A stretch of 64,000 bases of DNA from Psettodes erumei (lineage: Eukaryota; Chordata; Actinopteri; Pleuronectiformes; Psettodidae): positions 1,612,001-1,676,000 of the forward strand of contig JAFBJZ010000952.1 in the NCBI GenBank assembly GCA_016785225.1, in the 5' to 3' direction. A program made the position numbers and the translations under genes. The notes under the pieces were generated by a model that worked only from the letters and a program-made list of their open reading frames with translations, ran no database searches and had not been told where the DNA came from. Of the stretch, positions 1 through 11,420 are shown piece by piece (the first letter of the stretch is position 1; each line of letters begins with the position of its first letter).

Positions 1-3000
1 CATCTGTGTACTATTCATGCTGGCCACAGATGAGATCGCAGCCCCCTGTGCTTTGATCAAAACAGATACTCATTATTACTCACGATGTCTCACCGAGGAG
101 ACACAAACTATCAGCGTACTTTTTCTTGTCTGAAAGCCAAACATAGCACAGAGGGTTGTGATCTTGTCTGTGTACTATTCATTGCTGGCCGCAGACTTCT
201 CACTGCCCTGCCAATAAGTGCTAATCTGGGTCTCGTTCCCGTAAGAAGTGTGCTACACCTTCTTCTTATGAAAAAGCAACAGAAAGCCCAGCTGTTGCAT
301 AATCCCCCTCCTCCCTGTTCTAACTGCTCGACACACAGCCAGAGCTGTTGGGCAATACTGTCAGGAAACTTCCTTTTAGTGCCCCCCAACTCCCACCCCT
401 ATCTCTCTCTCTATCGCTGTCTGTCTCCATCTGCATGTGTTTGTCCTCTGCCTATCTGCCTGCTTGATAAATACATTACAGGCACAGATACAAACAGACA
501 CATCCTTACCCAAACACACAGTTTTGCTAATAAATGAATGAGAAATCATGTGTGATCTGTCTCAGAGTGTGAATAAGTTGTGTTTGGTTATGTGGTAAAG
601 AATGTGTAATAGATGAAACCTAGGGTGGGACAACAGGAAATGAATTTGTTCTTAATAATCTTAATTATCCAGTTTAGTTTCACTCCATATTTTTCTTCTT
701 GTCACCCACATCCCCCTGCAGGGGCTCTAAGCCTCCTTGGTTTAAGAAACCCTGGTAAATGACATTAAAAAAGGCCATTATACAGAGACTGAGTAATAAC
801 TCAAGCATCTTGTGTGAAAATGGTGGACTGCCCCTTTTACTTCAACCACAAATTCTTACCATAAACTAACCCTCAGAAATGCAAATATGTCCTAATTTTG
901 AGGGATTCTCTTCATCTATTTGTTTTGATGAGCTCAATGAGCATACACCCCATGAGTACAGAAATACACACAGACATTAGGTGAGCAATGGATGGTGGCC
1001 AGCTCCTGTCCGTGTCACCTGTTCCAGCAGAAATGAGAGTGTGGTGCTCCAGTTGAGGTCAAGATGAACTGCCTCCATGTGGAGCAACACTGTGTTGGGT
1101 GTCGGGGGGGGGGGGGTTCAGACTGAGGACTACTTGTCTTGTTGCTAGATTGAAAAATGTCTTTCCCTTCACAGCTGAATGAGTCGAACTTGGGTCACTA
1201 CACTCCCATTTTTTCATGACCTCCAAATTAGGAATTAGACAGTATAAACCTTCTAACCAGAACCAAACACTAAGAGTCACATACTCCGGTTTGTAGATTG
1301 GGTTTTTAGATGAAACTGCCTTATCCACAAAGAACAGCAGATACTTGGACTAAAGCGCTCAAAGGTATTCAGTCACACTGGTCACCAACATTATGAAATA
1401 ATTATTAACTTAAACTAATCAAGTAGCCTAAATACAGTTTCAATTCATCGAGGTAATTCAATATGGAAAGGTAATGGGTGAGAAATCAATTGTACAGCAT
1501 CCAGAAAACAGTTTAAAGGTTCAGTTTTGGTTTTTTTAAAACAATAGTCACATCCCAATTATGTTTGACGCAAGTTCTGCTGGCTGTAATTTTTCCTCCT
1601 GTTCAAACTGGACACTAAAGATCCCAATTTCCCAATTCACTGTAACTGTGGATTAAAAAAAATCCTTCTCCAGTTTATCTGAAGCCCGCATGTGGCTCCA
1701 GCAGTCAGGCTTAGTCAGCTCAACTGGGCGTTTTCCAAAGTCTTTTCAGTACTTGTTGGTCTCTCTCGTGGGGGAGCACATTTTTTCTGTAAGCTGAACA
1801 GTTCAGAAAAAAGGCTGTGCTTCTCACAGGAGACAACACTATATTACAATGTAGTGTCACTTACCCCCACCCACCTGCTACAAATGTTCACAAAAAGAGT
1901 ATATACAGTCAGTTAAATAAGAATTTAATAAAAAAACAAACAAACTAGAAGTAGAGTGCATACCTCCACCCTTCAATTCAACAAGGCAAAATGGAACTCA
2001 TAGCCCTCTAACATTATTTTTACACCACATATCACTTTTCAACCATAATTTATGATCACTAGGTCTGTAACAGCCAACCACCTAAAACCAGCAAAGCAAT
2101 GCAGGTTAAAAAATATTACTTTTTAAAATGTATTTATTAATTCTATTATATATAATATATTCTTTGTCTGATGTCCCATCTTTCCACATTTTTTTTATTA
2201 AAATGGGTCATGTTGTTTTTGTGTGATTGTGCTAACAGTCAAACCAACCAACCAACCAACACAAACACAGGAGAGCCAGGAGAAAACATAACCTCCTTGA
2301 CAGAGGAGAGATGGACCATCTTTGTCATAAACTTCTACATTTTATTATGTGTTTTTGTAATTAATGCTTAATTACTCTTAAGGCCTTCATTAAGGTCTGC
2401 ATAGACAGTGAGAGGTCCTCCTCACTGTCTATGCAGAGCAGTACAGCTGGATACCAGAGCAGTAAAGTATTCCCAGAGATAATGATTGTATTTTCTGTGT
2501 GGATTACATCTGTAGTTTAAGTGCAAATAGGAAACAGCCAAGTGTGAAATTACTGAAAGCAAATGCAGCAGCTCAGCGGCAGTTCATCAACCGATGTTCC
2601 CATGATGTTATTTATTGCCTCATTAAGCAAGAATGTTTTTCTCCATCTTTTGCGTAAACTCCTCCAGTTGCGTTTAATCTGCATGAGAGGACGGCAGTCA
2701 TTCTTTATCAACTTGTAGTCACATGAAGGCAGTTATGCTGTTGACTTTGTTTTCACATTTTTGTGAATGATTCAGACTCCATAATGAGAGAAGAAGCGAG
2801 AAAGAGAGGGCGGACAGCTCCGCGCCACACCTCAGTACTCTCTCAACAGCTATGCTGGATCCCACGGGTGGAGGCTGTCCCAGGCTGGGTTGTACCTCCA
2901 TCACTGACAAGCCTGGTCATGAGCAGGTTTGGCCTGAGTAGGCGACATAAAAACACAGATACTGTCATATTGTGCAAGTACTCCTGTTGCAAGCCTTTTC

Positions 3001-4147
3001 CCCACCCAGTTTGTCGGTTGTGGGAACCAGAGAGCACGGTTTGTCATTTTTATGTTACATTTATGTGGAAAATCTTTAAAATGCTCTAGAAGGCACAGGG
3101 GACAATTTTATCTGTGTAACTGACAGTTACTATGTACATTCTCAATTCCTTAGTTCTTGAAATAGCCATGCTCCAGATCAAACAATCCCCTACATCCTGC
3201 TGATTTAAATTTGAAAATTAAAGGATCTGTCTTTTTTTTCAACTTGGGTGTTATTTTTGTGGGTTTGACTACTATTCTTTTAATAACATAATGCTTGCTA
3301 AATTAACTGATTAGGTGTGGAACATGTCAACATTGTTACCCAACAAGGGCAAGCAACACAAAATGAGTTGAACAAAGTAATTGCTTGGTCAGATGATCGA
3401 AACCACTTTACATACTGTCGTTAAAGTGAAAGTGAGTGCATCTGAAATGCCAGGTTTACTACGTCATTGCATAGAAAAAATTGTCAAGCAGTAAAGTAAG
3501 CCAAAGAAGAACCAGGAGTCAAACCAACAATTTGGGGAACAGGTAATAATTGAGTTGTCATTCACCTTTATTTTCTTTCCAAGTATGTTTTTCTAAAACC
3601 GGTTTGACCATCTGACACAGTTTGGTCATTAGTACTGGCAGCAATGATATAAAACTATTCAAAGAGACCCATGTCATAATAACGCATGATTATCTTTCCA
3701 ACCTGTATCACCTGACTTGACTTAAGATATAAAGACAACATATCATCCAATTATAAAGTTGTCATGGCTAATGTGTTAGCAAATAATTGCTTATTAGCAC
3801 GTCGAGTAGAGTTAATAAATGTATGTGCATATTAACTTTCCTTTTTGCTCTGTTTTACTCTGCTCCAACCCTTCAGACACATTGCTGCGTCTTAGGTCAC
3901 CTTTTATTATTCACTACTATGAGCAACACCTTACATTACATTACATATAGTCACCATACCTACTGTTAAAATAAAATAAGCTTTATCAACATTTTGTCAG
4001 AGTTCACCACTTGGGCTACTAAAAGGTTCATTTGGATCAGAGCCAAGTGGACAAATAGGAATGAAAGCCACTGGAGATGAGCTTCACTTCCCCTCTTCTA
4101 TCCACCAGCAGAAAACAACAGGTAGGGCTTTCAAATGAAGGAGGAAA
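1..4147. other. Gene-free 5' stretch of window
   Basis: No reading frame here has flanking splice signals plus a recognisable protein. It is AT-rich non-coding sequence with a short poly-G run near 1,106, a CCAA tandem near 2,243 and a near-perfect hairpin at 2,396-2,437 (listed separately). The first 210 bases contain a diverged direct repeat: bases 3-45 and 167-210 share the string TCTGTGTACTATTCAT followed by GCTGGCC. A GC-richer patch at 2,790-2,930 is open on both strands but matches nothing I know. Confidence 0.6.
2396..2437. repeat. Short inverted repeat (17-bp perfect stem)
   Basis: The left arm TCTGCATAGACAGTGAG is followed by an 8-base spacer and its exact reverse complement. The stem is too short for an ordinary microRNA precursor and no surrounding terminal repeats suggest a transposon. 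It may come from a replication template switch. Confidence 0.8.
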
Positions 4148-4380
4148 TTAGTAGTTCTGAGCTGACACAGGCCATTTGGAGCTGAACACACTTGAACGAC
4201 CTCTTCTCACTTTGTTTGTCTTAGCTGAAACATTTTCAGTGAGTATTTTTCCCAGGCCTGGCTGGGAACTGTGGGAGTCCAGGAACTCACTGGGGTAGCT
4301 CAGTGGCTCTGTGTTTGTCTCCAGGATGCCTGTTGGGTTTCCAGGGTAGTGGGAGTAACTTGTCTGAGCCAAGGATGACC
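4148..4380 (-). other. Possible terminal exon, unidentified
   Basis: On the minus strand a frame is open for about 77 codons to a TAA at its low-coordinate end. The predicted peptide is rich in Ser, Thr, Pro, Asn and Tyr and ends in a basic stretch (KVRRGRS) and SAQNY. There is no suitable start codon, so it could only be a 3' terminal exon. A strong acceptor (pyrimidine tract plus GCAG, near 4,425 on the minus strand) lies upstream, but from it this frame meets a stop and the frame that stays open gives a different, shorter peptide. I recognise no family. Chance open frame is the main alternative. Confidence 0.15.
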
Positions 4381-6934
4381 CTGACTTTCTCTCAGGCTAA
4401 TTCCCTGAGCAGCTGATAGGCTGCGGGAGGGGGAGGCAGTGGCTCCTTGAATCTAAAAGGTTATGGGAAGCTCCAAAGCATGAATTGGGGCAAAATCACC
4501 AAAAAAGTATTAAAGTTTATTTGAAGACCTGTGTTGTGTCATTCTCTTTCTTTTTTCTATACATGTCCAATTAGTTGTGCAATGGTGCAAAATGTTGGGA
4601 AACACGTGAAGAAAACTGATACCAGAGGTGATTAGCATAGCTTAGCATAAAGACTCGTTTAGTAGGAAATAGCTAAACCAGCCCTGTCTACAGTATGACA
4701 AAATACCCTGCGCCTCCAATTTTTTCCATTTATTTATTACACTTTCTGTAATTTTTCATGATATTTCTCATTTGTGTCATCTGTCCACAAATATATGCTT
4801 TGTTATTATCATGTAGCTTCCAGATTAGCAGCAGAGACACCAGAGAGTCACTGCTTCCGGCTACTGTTTGCCAAGACGTTAATAGAACCAAGATCAATAC
4901 AAATGTAATACCAGCTCACCTAAAGGGGCTCAGTGTTAACGGAAGTCAAAGTTTCCATTGTTCTTGACTGGTTAGACCTGAGAGAGGGGGTGGCAAAAGC
5001 TGAAGAGCTAATCAAGAAGGCATGCAACCAGGTCGACCAGTTTCAAATTTCTCATCCAGCAGGGATACTCTGGGTGGGACTAGTTAGTTTTAATTGAACC
5101 AGCAAATATGTTAAAAACACTGAACCTATAGTACCTAATCAGCATACATGAAACAGACTGTCGACACAAGCGTGTTTACTCTAAAAGTACCTCTTGATTT
5201 TGTGTGACTGCTAATCTGTCGAAAGGAGTATTTTTCACAGAATACGGCAAATAGTATCCTCATGACCATTTATAACATCAGCAGAAGGGATTAAGAAGAG
5301 AGTCCTGGGTTAGCATTAACATTCAGAGGGTCATCCCTCCTGTAATTTCCCTTCTAAACTCCCTCTCTCTCTGTGAGAACCTGTGTGAGGTTTCCAGGAG
5401 ATGCCGGGGGAGTGCCACATTCCTATTCACTGACTGACTCACCACATTACACAGCATGCCGGCTACTGCCACGTCCTTTAAGGGAAAAGGTCAGCATGCT
5501 CTTCCTCTCTGTCAGCCACAGCTACACCAACACCAGATATAGCAAAATACAGGATATATAAAATTACAATGACAGACAAACACGTGAATCATGCTGACTT
5601 CTGTATGTGTTTCTTTGCTATGCATTTTACTGCTGTCTTGCAGTGTGTGTGTGCTGTGTTGTGCACTCTTCTTCATCGGGAACATTTTGTATTTAACAAA
5701 CCATTCAGGACATTGAGAAAGAGGACACAGTGTATCTTTGCCCCAAGCTACAGTAATTCCCTTTTTGAATAATCCTCAGTTTACCAGACAAGACACTGGT
5801 ATGAAATTTCCTTTCACAATAGCTCTCAGATTTGCCAAAAGGCTGCAAGTAGTAACACAGTACCAATGGCAGTACGAAGGCCAGATGACTACACAGAAAC
5901 AGATCAGTGTGAGTTAGATGAGAAATGTGATTACCCAGGCTCAAATGTAATTAAGGTTTTCCACCTTTACACTTTGCCTTTCTTCTCGTCCAGCTCATCC
6001 TGTCTGTCCTATCAAATATTTGTCATAACCTCCCCACCCACGTGCATTCCCACAAGCCCCTCCCGCCCACACTCATTGCCTTCCCGTAAAGATACTGCCT
6101 CACACACTTCCTCATTCCTGAAAAACCAATAAAGAACAACGATGTGGTAACACTCATGCTTCTGCTTGCTGGCACAGGCTGCAGGGGCTTTGATCCTCAG
6201 CAAGTGTTTGTTTGCAAATGACGACCACTGTATTTCTTATCTTTGTTGTTGCAGATTGCAAGTCACAGATGACTGATTCTTATTGATTTTTGATAAGCAG
6301 TGCTGCACTAAAGCGATGCAGGTGCAGAAAACAGGTTTTATTGACATACAAACAGAGTTTCATAATGCCTGGAGGCAGTGGCCAAGTGCGGGATGTAAAG
6401 ACACAAGGAGGCAGGAATGTAACCTTCAGCCAAATACATGGTGTATATGCTCTTCCCACCAGACTAAAAAACAACTCAGGCCAGTTTGGTGTGAATTTAC
6501 TCAATTATACAATAAAGAATAGACAAAAATAAAAACAACAACAACAATGAAATTAAAATTAGAAAAATTTGTCCAAAGAAGATACAGAAATAAACAAAGC
6601 AGCAATCAACAAAAGAAGAAAAGTTCTACAGTTAATTGAACTCCTTTTGTATCACATTTAGAAAGCCGCAGAAAGAATGAGATGTTCAAGAGCAAAGATG
6701 TTTGTACCCAACAGTAGTATTTTAACACTAGTAAATTGTGAAAAAATGTAGGACCCACATTTTATGAGTTTTAACAAGTGCTGTGAGTTTTCCTGGTTAT
6801 AAAGCCGTTTGACCACTTTTCAACACATATTTTTGTCGTTGTCTTTAAATGGCTCATTTTCCAGCAGGTAATAAAACAATATAATGTATTTCCCACTCAC
6901 ATGCACACACACTGTCAGTGAGTGCAGGCTTTGT
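4381..6934. other. Gene-free stretch with interspersed repeat remnant
   Basis: I see no supportable gene. Around 4,629-4,720 lies a repeat recognised by CATAGCTTAGCATAAAGACT, related to copies near 41,330 and 50,240 in this window; this type of sequence recurs in fish genomes. The rest is simple AT-rich sequence. Confidence 0.5.
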
Positions 6935-6977
6935 GGCTCCCCTTACTCAGCATTTACTATGCTGAGTAAGGGGAGCC
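6935..6977. repeat. Perfect 19-bp stem hairpin
   Basis: The arm GGCTCCCCTTACTCAGCAT is followed by the 5-base loop TTACT and its exact reverse complement, with no mismatch over 19 bp. The bases just outside do not pair. It is nearly the same size as the inverted repeat at 2,396-2,437 but unrelated in sequence. The stem is too short for a canonical microRNA precursor. Confidence 0.9.
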
Positions 6978-7151
6978 TGTCAGTAGCCACTGACCACCTA
7001 TTATATAAATCTCTGCTTACTGAACACCCTGAATTTTCCATTGGGCTGTTTGTTAATCAGTCATTAATAGAAGAGGATACAGAATTATGGGCTCGGCATT
7101 TTGAACTCAAGAAAGTACAAAACAGGAACTGACCTTGAGTCTTCCTGCTGG

Positions 7152-7154
<3 letters not shown>

Positions 7155-7192
<38 letters not shown>

Positions 7193-7240
7193 TGTGCTTG
7201 CACAATTCTGCTTCCTCTGTGCCAAATCAGGTGAACAAAG

Positions 7241-7276
<36 letters not shown>
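7155..7276. repeat. Paired (TG)n microsatellites
   Basis: Two TG arrays, 7,155-7,198 and 7,242-7,276, are separated by about 43 bases of ordinary sequence. They create spurious Cys-Val and Thr-His open frames on the two strands. Confidence 0.95.
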
Positions 7277-7277
<1 letters not shown>

Positions 7278-7984
7278 GTAGCTGGAATGCACATAGGGGT
7301 CATGGCAGTTCCAGTGTGTTGAAATTGTCTGTCACTGTCTTGACTTTTACCGGCTCCATTCACAACAGACATGATATTATCATCACACAGTGTTACAATT
7401 AACTATTTCAAAAAATACAAATAGGAATAGTGATAATATTAACACTGCACATATGATTTTACAGTATGCACACACTCACACTGTCTGACATTATTAAGAG
7501 TGACTGTAATACATGCATATAGTAGATTATCATCACAATATCACCACAACACTAAGTATTGTCTGCTGTCAAATCATGTAACATAGACCAATCTGTCTGA
7601 GCACAAACAGAACATAAGTATAGATTAGACAGAGAATGGCCCTGTTTTCAACAGAATCTTAAAAAAAAGCTTAATATCATAATAGCAGAATCATTACAAC
7701 ATTCATGTTACACATCAGGGTCCCATATCTGGGTCAAATGCAAAACAAAAAAGTAACCCAATAACCTGCAGGTGGTGCTTCATCAACCATAAGCAACACA
7801 TGGAGTAGACATATTTTACTTTGCAGTCACTGCAGATGTGGGAGGTCAAGGTTCAGTGCTGTGTGATGTAAGGATATGTTTGTGTGTGTGCAATGAATAA
7901 TGATCCTTACCATAATATTCCATTGAAAGCAGGCAAAGAGTCTACAACCATGTTTGCTGCTCTGTGAGGTTGTATTTATGCACT

Positions 7985-8215
7985 GCGGTGTGGCTATTCC
8001 TTTCCACTAATTGGAAGGTCAGCGGTTGATTCCCGGCTCCTCGATCAACTCTGCATTTCGAAGTGTCCTTGGGCAAGACACCAAACCCTTAATTGCTTCT
8101 GATGGGGCATTGGTGTATGAATGGGTGTGAATGGATGAATGTGGCTTGTAGGGTAAAGCTCTTTCAGTGGTTGAAAAGACAAGAAAAGCACTATAAAAAT
8201 GCAAACTGACCAACA
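7985..8215 (+). mobile_element. tRNA-derived SINE-like repeat
   Basis: The segment contains a polymerase III B-box-like string (GCGGTTGATTCCCGGCTCC at 8,022-8,040), then a body with the recurrent fish phrases TGTCCTTGGGCAAGACAC and GGTGTATGAATGGGTGTGAA, and a tail ending AAAAGCACTATAAAAATGCA. I have seen this arrangement in many teleost genomes as a short interspersed repeat; the exact family name is not certain. The A-box end is poorly conserved, so the 5' limit is approximate. No intact tRNA is present. Confidence 0.65.
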
Positions 8216-9380
8216 AACTAACATTGCTATTTATTGAGTCATGCCACTAGCAGAACTAAAAATAATATTTTTGTACCACATTTCCTTGTTGCAATTTAAT
8301 TTTAGCATAAAATCACTTCCACAAATGGGGGAGACAGTGTTTGTTCTACCCAAGGAAATAGGCCTATTTTAGCACAGTGGTGAGTGTGATGCCAGTAATT
8401 CTGCATTTTCCTGGACAGCTTTGTTCATATATATTTTCCAGAATTTTTACAGAGGAAAACCAACACTGATACCACAACAGGAAATGGGAAATTGTGGCCT
8501 TAACAGGGAATGTAAAAGGGCAAAAAGGTACAATGAGAGTTGGGGGAAACAGGTTCCGGCCACTGACAGCAGTGCTTTTACTTCCAGCTATTCATGTTTA
8601 TAGGATGTAGTGGAAGTGGTAGGAACGAAGCAGCGACTGCTATGTGGATTAAAAAAAAACTTCTCGCTGTCTCCCCATGCAAGTCAGGGACGAGGCACAC
8701 ACACGCATCCTATATACTAAGTAATGCATTTCACAAGAAGCTGTGTTTGGACTGACTTAATTCACACACCGCTACAGATATACATCTTGCTGACACTGTC
8801 GCTCCCCAACCTTCAGAGAGAGAGCAGGGTGACTCTGACCCACTTCCATCCTGCCATGACCCACATCCTGATTCTCTTCCACCATCCTCTGCCTGTGCAA
8901 CGCACACTATAATCCACACACTCTCTAGTCACACTTAAGAGACAGAGGTCACCAGCTAACTGGGCCAGGGCTTGTGTAACTGGCTTATTATACTGCAAAT
9001 GTTGGGTCTGGAGCTGGATCGTGAGCAGTTAGAGCTGAGTGGTGGGATTTGAAGATAAAAAACAGGGAGTTGCTGGTTCTATCAAATTTCTGCTGAAGAG
9101 CTCCCCCAAACCTGACCACATGAATCAAATCAACTGTACATCAGGAGAATCGTAATCCCTCGTTTGACACTGGCAGATGAATTAAATGCTTATCATCATG
9201 TAGTAACCAGTCATACAGACAGGCAAACAGACTTATGAGCTGAAAGTAAAAGTAAAATTTGATGACAGATACTCAAGTTGCTCAATTTGACACAGAAAAG
9301 GTTTTGACTGAAGCAAACCAAATCTGACAGTTATAAACTAGGCTAATTAACAATATTCACATCTGTAACCTTACACTCAC
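8216..9380. other. Gene-free stretch
   Basis: AT-rich sequence without a supportable exon, promoter or mobile element. Short open frames on both strands around 8,720-9,000 overlap one another and resemble no family. Confidence 0.5.
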
Positions 9381-9594
9381 CCTCTCCCTGGGATGATAGC
9401 ATCAGGCAAAAAAATCCAGAAGTAATTTTCTTTAGCTCGTTTGGCAGTAAGAACGCACACGCCAGAGTGTTTCCTGTGGGACATTCTCTGGTGCTGATGG
9501 ACCTCACTGACAGTGACCCTGATCTCTGTTTGATGACCTGGGATGCTAAATGGAATGTGCCACATTTGCAAGTCAGCACCAAGGACTTTGAAAC
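9381..9594 (-). CDS. Orphan internal exon, unidentified protein
   Basis: On the minus strand a 214-base block is bounded upstream by a good acceptor (pyrimidine tract TGTTTTTGTTTCTTCTTCAG, exon begins at 9,594) and downstream by a consensus donor (GTGAGT starting at 9,380). Two of its frames are open throughout. The more protein-like one gives a mixed, Trp-containing peptide with segments such as LQMWHIPFSIPGH and KENYFWIFLPDAI. I do not recognise it, and no partner exon could be placed with confidence nearby. It may be an exon of an unknown minus-strand gene, an exon of a non-coding RNA, or a relic. The open frame plus both splice sites is more than chance usually gives, but it remains a candidate. 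Confidence 0.3.
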
Positions 9595-9824
9595 CTGAAG
9601 AAGAAACAAAAACAGGAGGTGGATAAAATAACAGTCACAGTGGAAAGGTTTGAGGCTGGCTTGTATAATATATATATTATGTCAGGGATATTACCCAACA
9701 AGGAGTATGTTACTGATTGTAATGGATGACATGGAGAAAATTATTATCACTTGTAACTTCCTAAACTCTGAGTGGCTGGAAGGTGTGGATTGACTTTTCA
9801 TAACTGAACAGTATAACAACTATG

Positions 9825-10660
9825 ATGCAGTAGTGCCTGCCTGACTCAAGAACTCAGCCGTGCCAAAGTCGACCAACACGGTCTGCATGACTGACTTCCA
9901 TCCAATGGCTTTCACGCCGATAACGACGAAGTGTTTCACGTGACTGGCCATGCAACAAATTAAGGCCTGCCTCCACATAAACATGGACCCCCTACAGGGG
10001 ACACATATAAAACCAACTGGTCCAGTGAATGTTGGCAAGACCAAGTTAATGGTCACAGACCTCAGGAAGGCCTGCACAGAGCACCACCTCAACCACTAAC
10101 GCTGTGGCCATCTTCAAGAATCCACAGCAGCAGAGACTCCATCCCCTCCGGAGGCTCAAGCATGCCAGCCTACCATCTATATCTTGGCCCCCACCACCTT
10201 CTACAAGGAGCCACTGACAGTTTTTATCGCTGCCGAACAGAAACAGCTGAACAGGATAATGACAGCAGAGGAAGATCATTGGTACCCACACCTCCAACCC
10301 CTGCTGGAGACCTTCAACCAGTGACTACAGAGCCTCCAGTATCATCATGGAGCCCGACTGCCCCTCCCAAGGCCTGTTCTCCCTCCTCTCATGCAGAAAA
10401 ATGAACAGGAGAATCCATGGCAGGACTACCAGGTTTCTCAACAGCCTCATAACCCAGACTGTAAGAATCATGAGCACTCCTGCCTACTGAACCATGAAAT
10501 CCCCACTGTACCAGATACTCCTCTCCATCAGTGCAATCTTTTTCACACTGTACCCTGCACCTTTTTTATTGGTGGCAAATACTCCCCTACTCCCCTCCAA
10601 CTATATTGTGTTTATGTGTGTATTACACACACAGACACATGCACCATGATCTCAGGAATT
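9825..10660 (+). mobile_element. Degenerate non-LTR retrotransposon fragment
   Basis: Read through many stops and frameshifts, the plus strand resembles the reverse transcriptase of L2/CR1-type LINEs. A stretch near 9,880-9,960 corresponds to the family's conserved NDYRPVALTP block, here decayed. Near 10,130-10,170 there is a PLRRLKHASLP segment matching the LRRLKK block late in the protein, followed by a 3' tail ending before the TG repeat at 10,675. Most of the middle of the enzyme is missing. It cannot encode a working protein. The family assignment within the L2/CR1/Rex1 group is uncertain. Confidence 0.6.
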
Positions 10661-10674
10661 TGTGGGTGTTTGCT

Positions 10675-10702
10675 GTGTGTGTGTGTGTGTGTGTGTGTGT
10701 GG
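10675..10702. repeat. (TG)n microsatellite
   Basis: About 14 TG units directly after the LINE remnant, where such elements often accumulate simple repeats. Confidence 0.9.
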
Positions 10703-10984
10703 AAAATGCCTTTGGCTTTGCTGCCACCTGGTGTTCATCCTGTGGAATTGTACTGTGATGAGGGGAGAGCCAATACATAACATAACACTTATTTTTTGGT
10801 CATTTTTACTGTCTGCTTTAGGTCAACACCTTTCAACACTCAGTGTAGTGTGTACAGCCACGGCTAACAGAGATTTTCATCACTGATTCATATGAAGGTT
10901 TTTAAAACATTAACTGTTGGTTTGTATTTGATTAAAATGTCTTGTTTATTCTATAACATTTTAGAAACTGTGCAAAATGTCTGT

Positions 10985-11420
10985 GACAATTTCCCAGAGC
11001 TTGGGGTGATTTTAACTTCCTGTTGTTGTTTATTTCCTGATTACCTGCTCCTGTACTAATGTGGATTGCCTGTGTCTAATTGTTTCATTTTGTATTTAAA
11101 TCTCTTCTTTAATGTATTTTATCTTTTGTATTTAAATCCCTGTGTCTCTGCTCCTTGTCAGTTTGTCTGTCTCGGCCCTGCTGTTTTTGCCAGCTGGTTT
11201 TTACTGCTGTCTTTGCCTCCTTCTATTGTTTCTGTCTGTGGAATTTTGCTCCCTGTCCTCCCAGTATTCCCCAATGTTTCCCTGGTTTTTCAAGTTTGGT
11301 TTCCCTTTGGTTCATTTTTGGGACACTGTTGTTTTGATTATTAAATTCACTGCACTGCACCTCCCTGCCTGCATTTTGGGTCCTACACCTTGCACCACTG
11401 TGGTAAACACATGACACCTG
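10985..11420 (+). mobile_element. Retroelement 3'-end-like repeat
   Basis: T- and C-rich sequence containing GCTGTTTTTGCCAGCTGG, a TATTAAA signal at about 11,339 and the ending CTGCATTTTGGGTCCTACAC resembles a repeat tail common in fish genomes. It may be a solo long terminal repeat or a LINE 3' end. No coding part remains, and I could not fix the family or its exact limits. Confidence 0.35.

Noticed and set aside
85..537. 150-codon plus-strand open frame
   Set aside because: Overlapped by a minus-strand frame, contains simple CT-rich sequence, has no family resemblance and no splice context.
6935..6977. MicroRNA precursor
   Set aside because: Stem of 19 bp and loop of 5 bases are too short for Drosha/Dicer processing.
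7085..7372. Thr-His and Cys-Val rich frames
   Set aside because: Produced by the two TG microsatellites.
8022..8040. Possible tRNA gene
   Set aside because: Only a B-box-like string is present; no cloverleaf can be drawn, and the context is a SINE.
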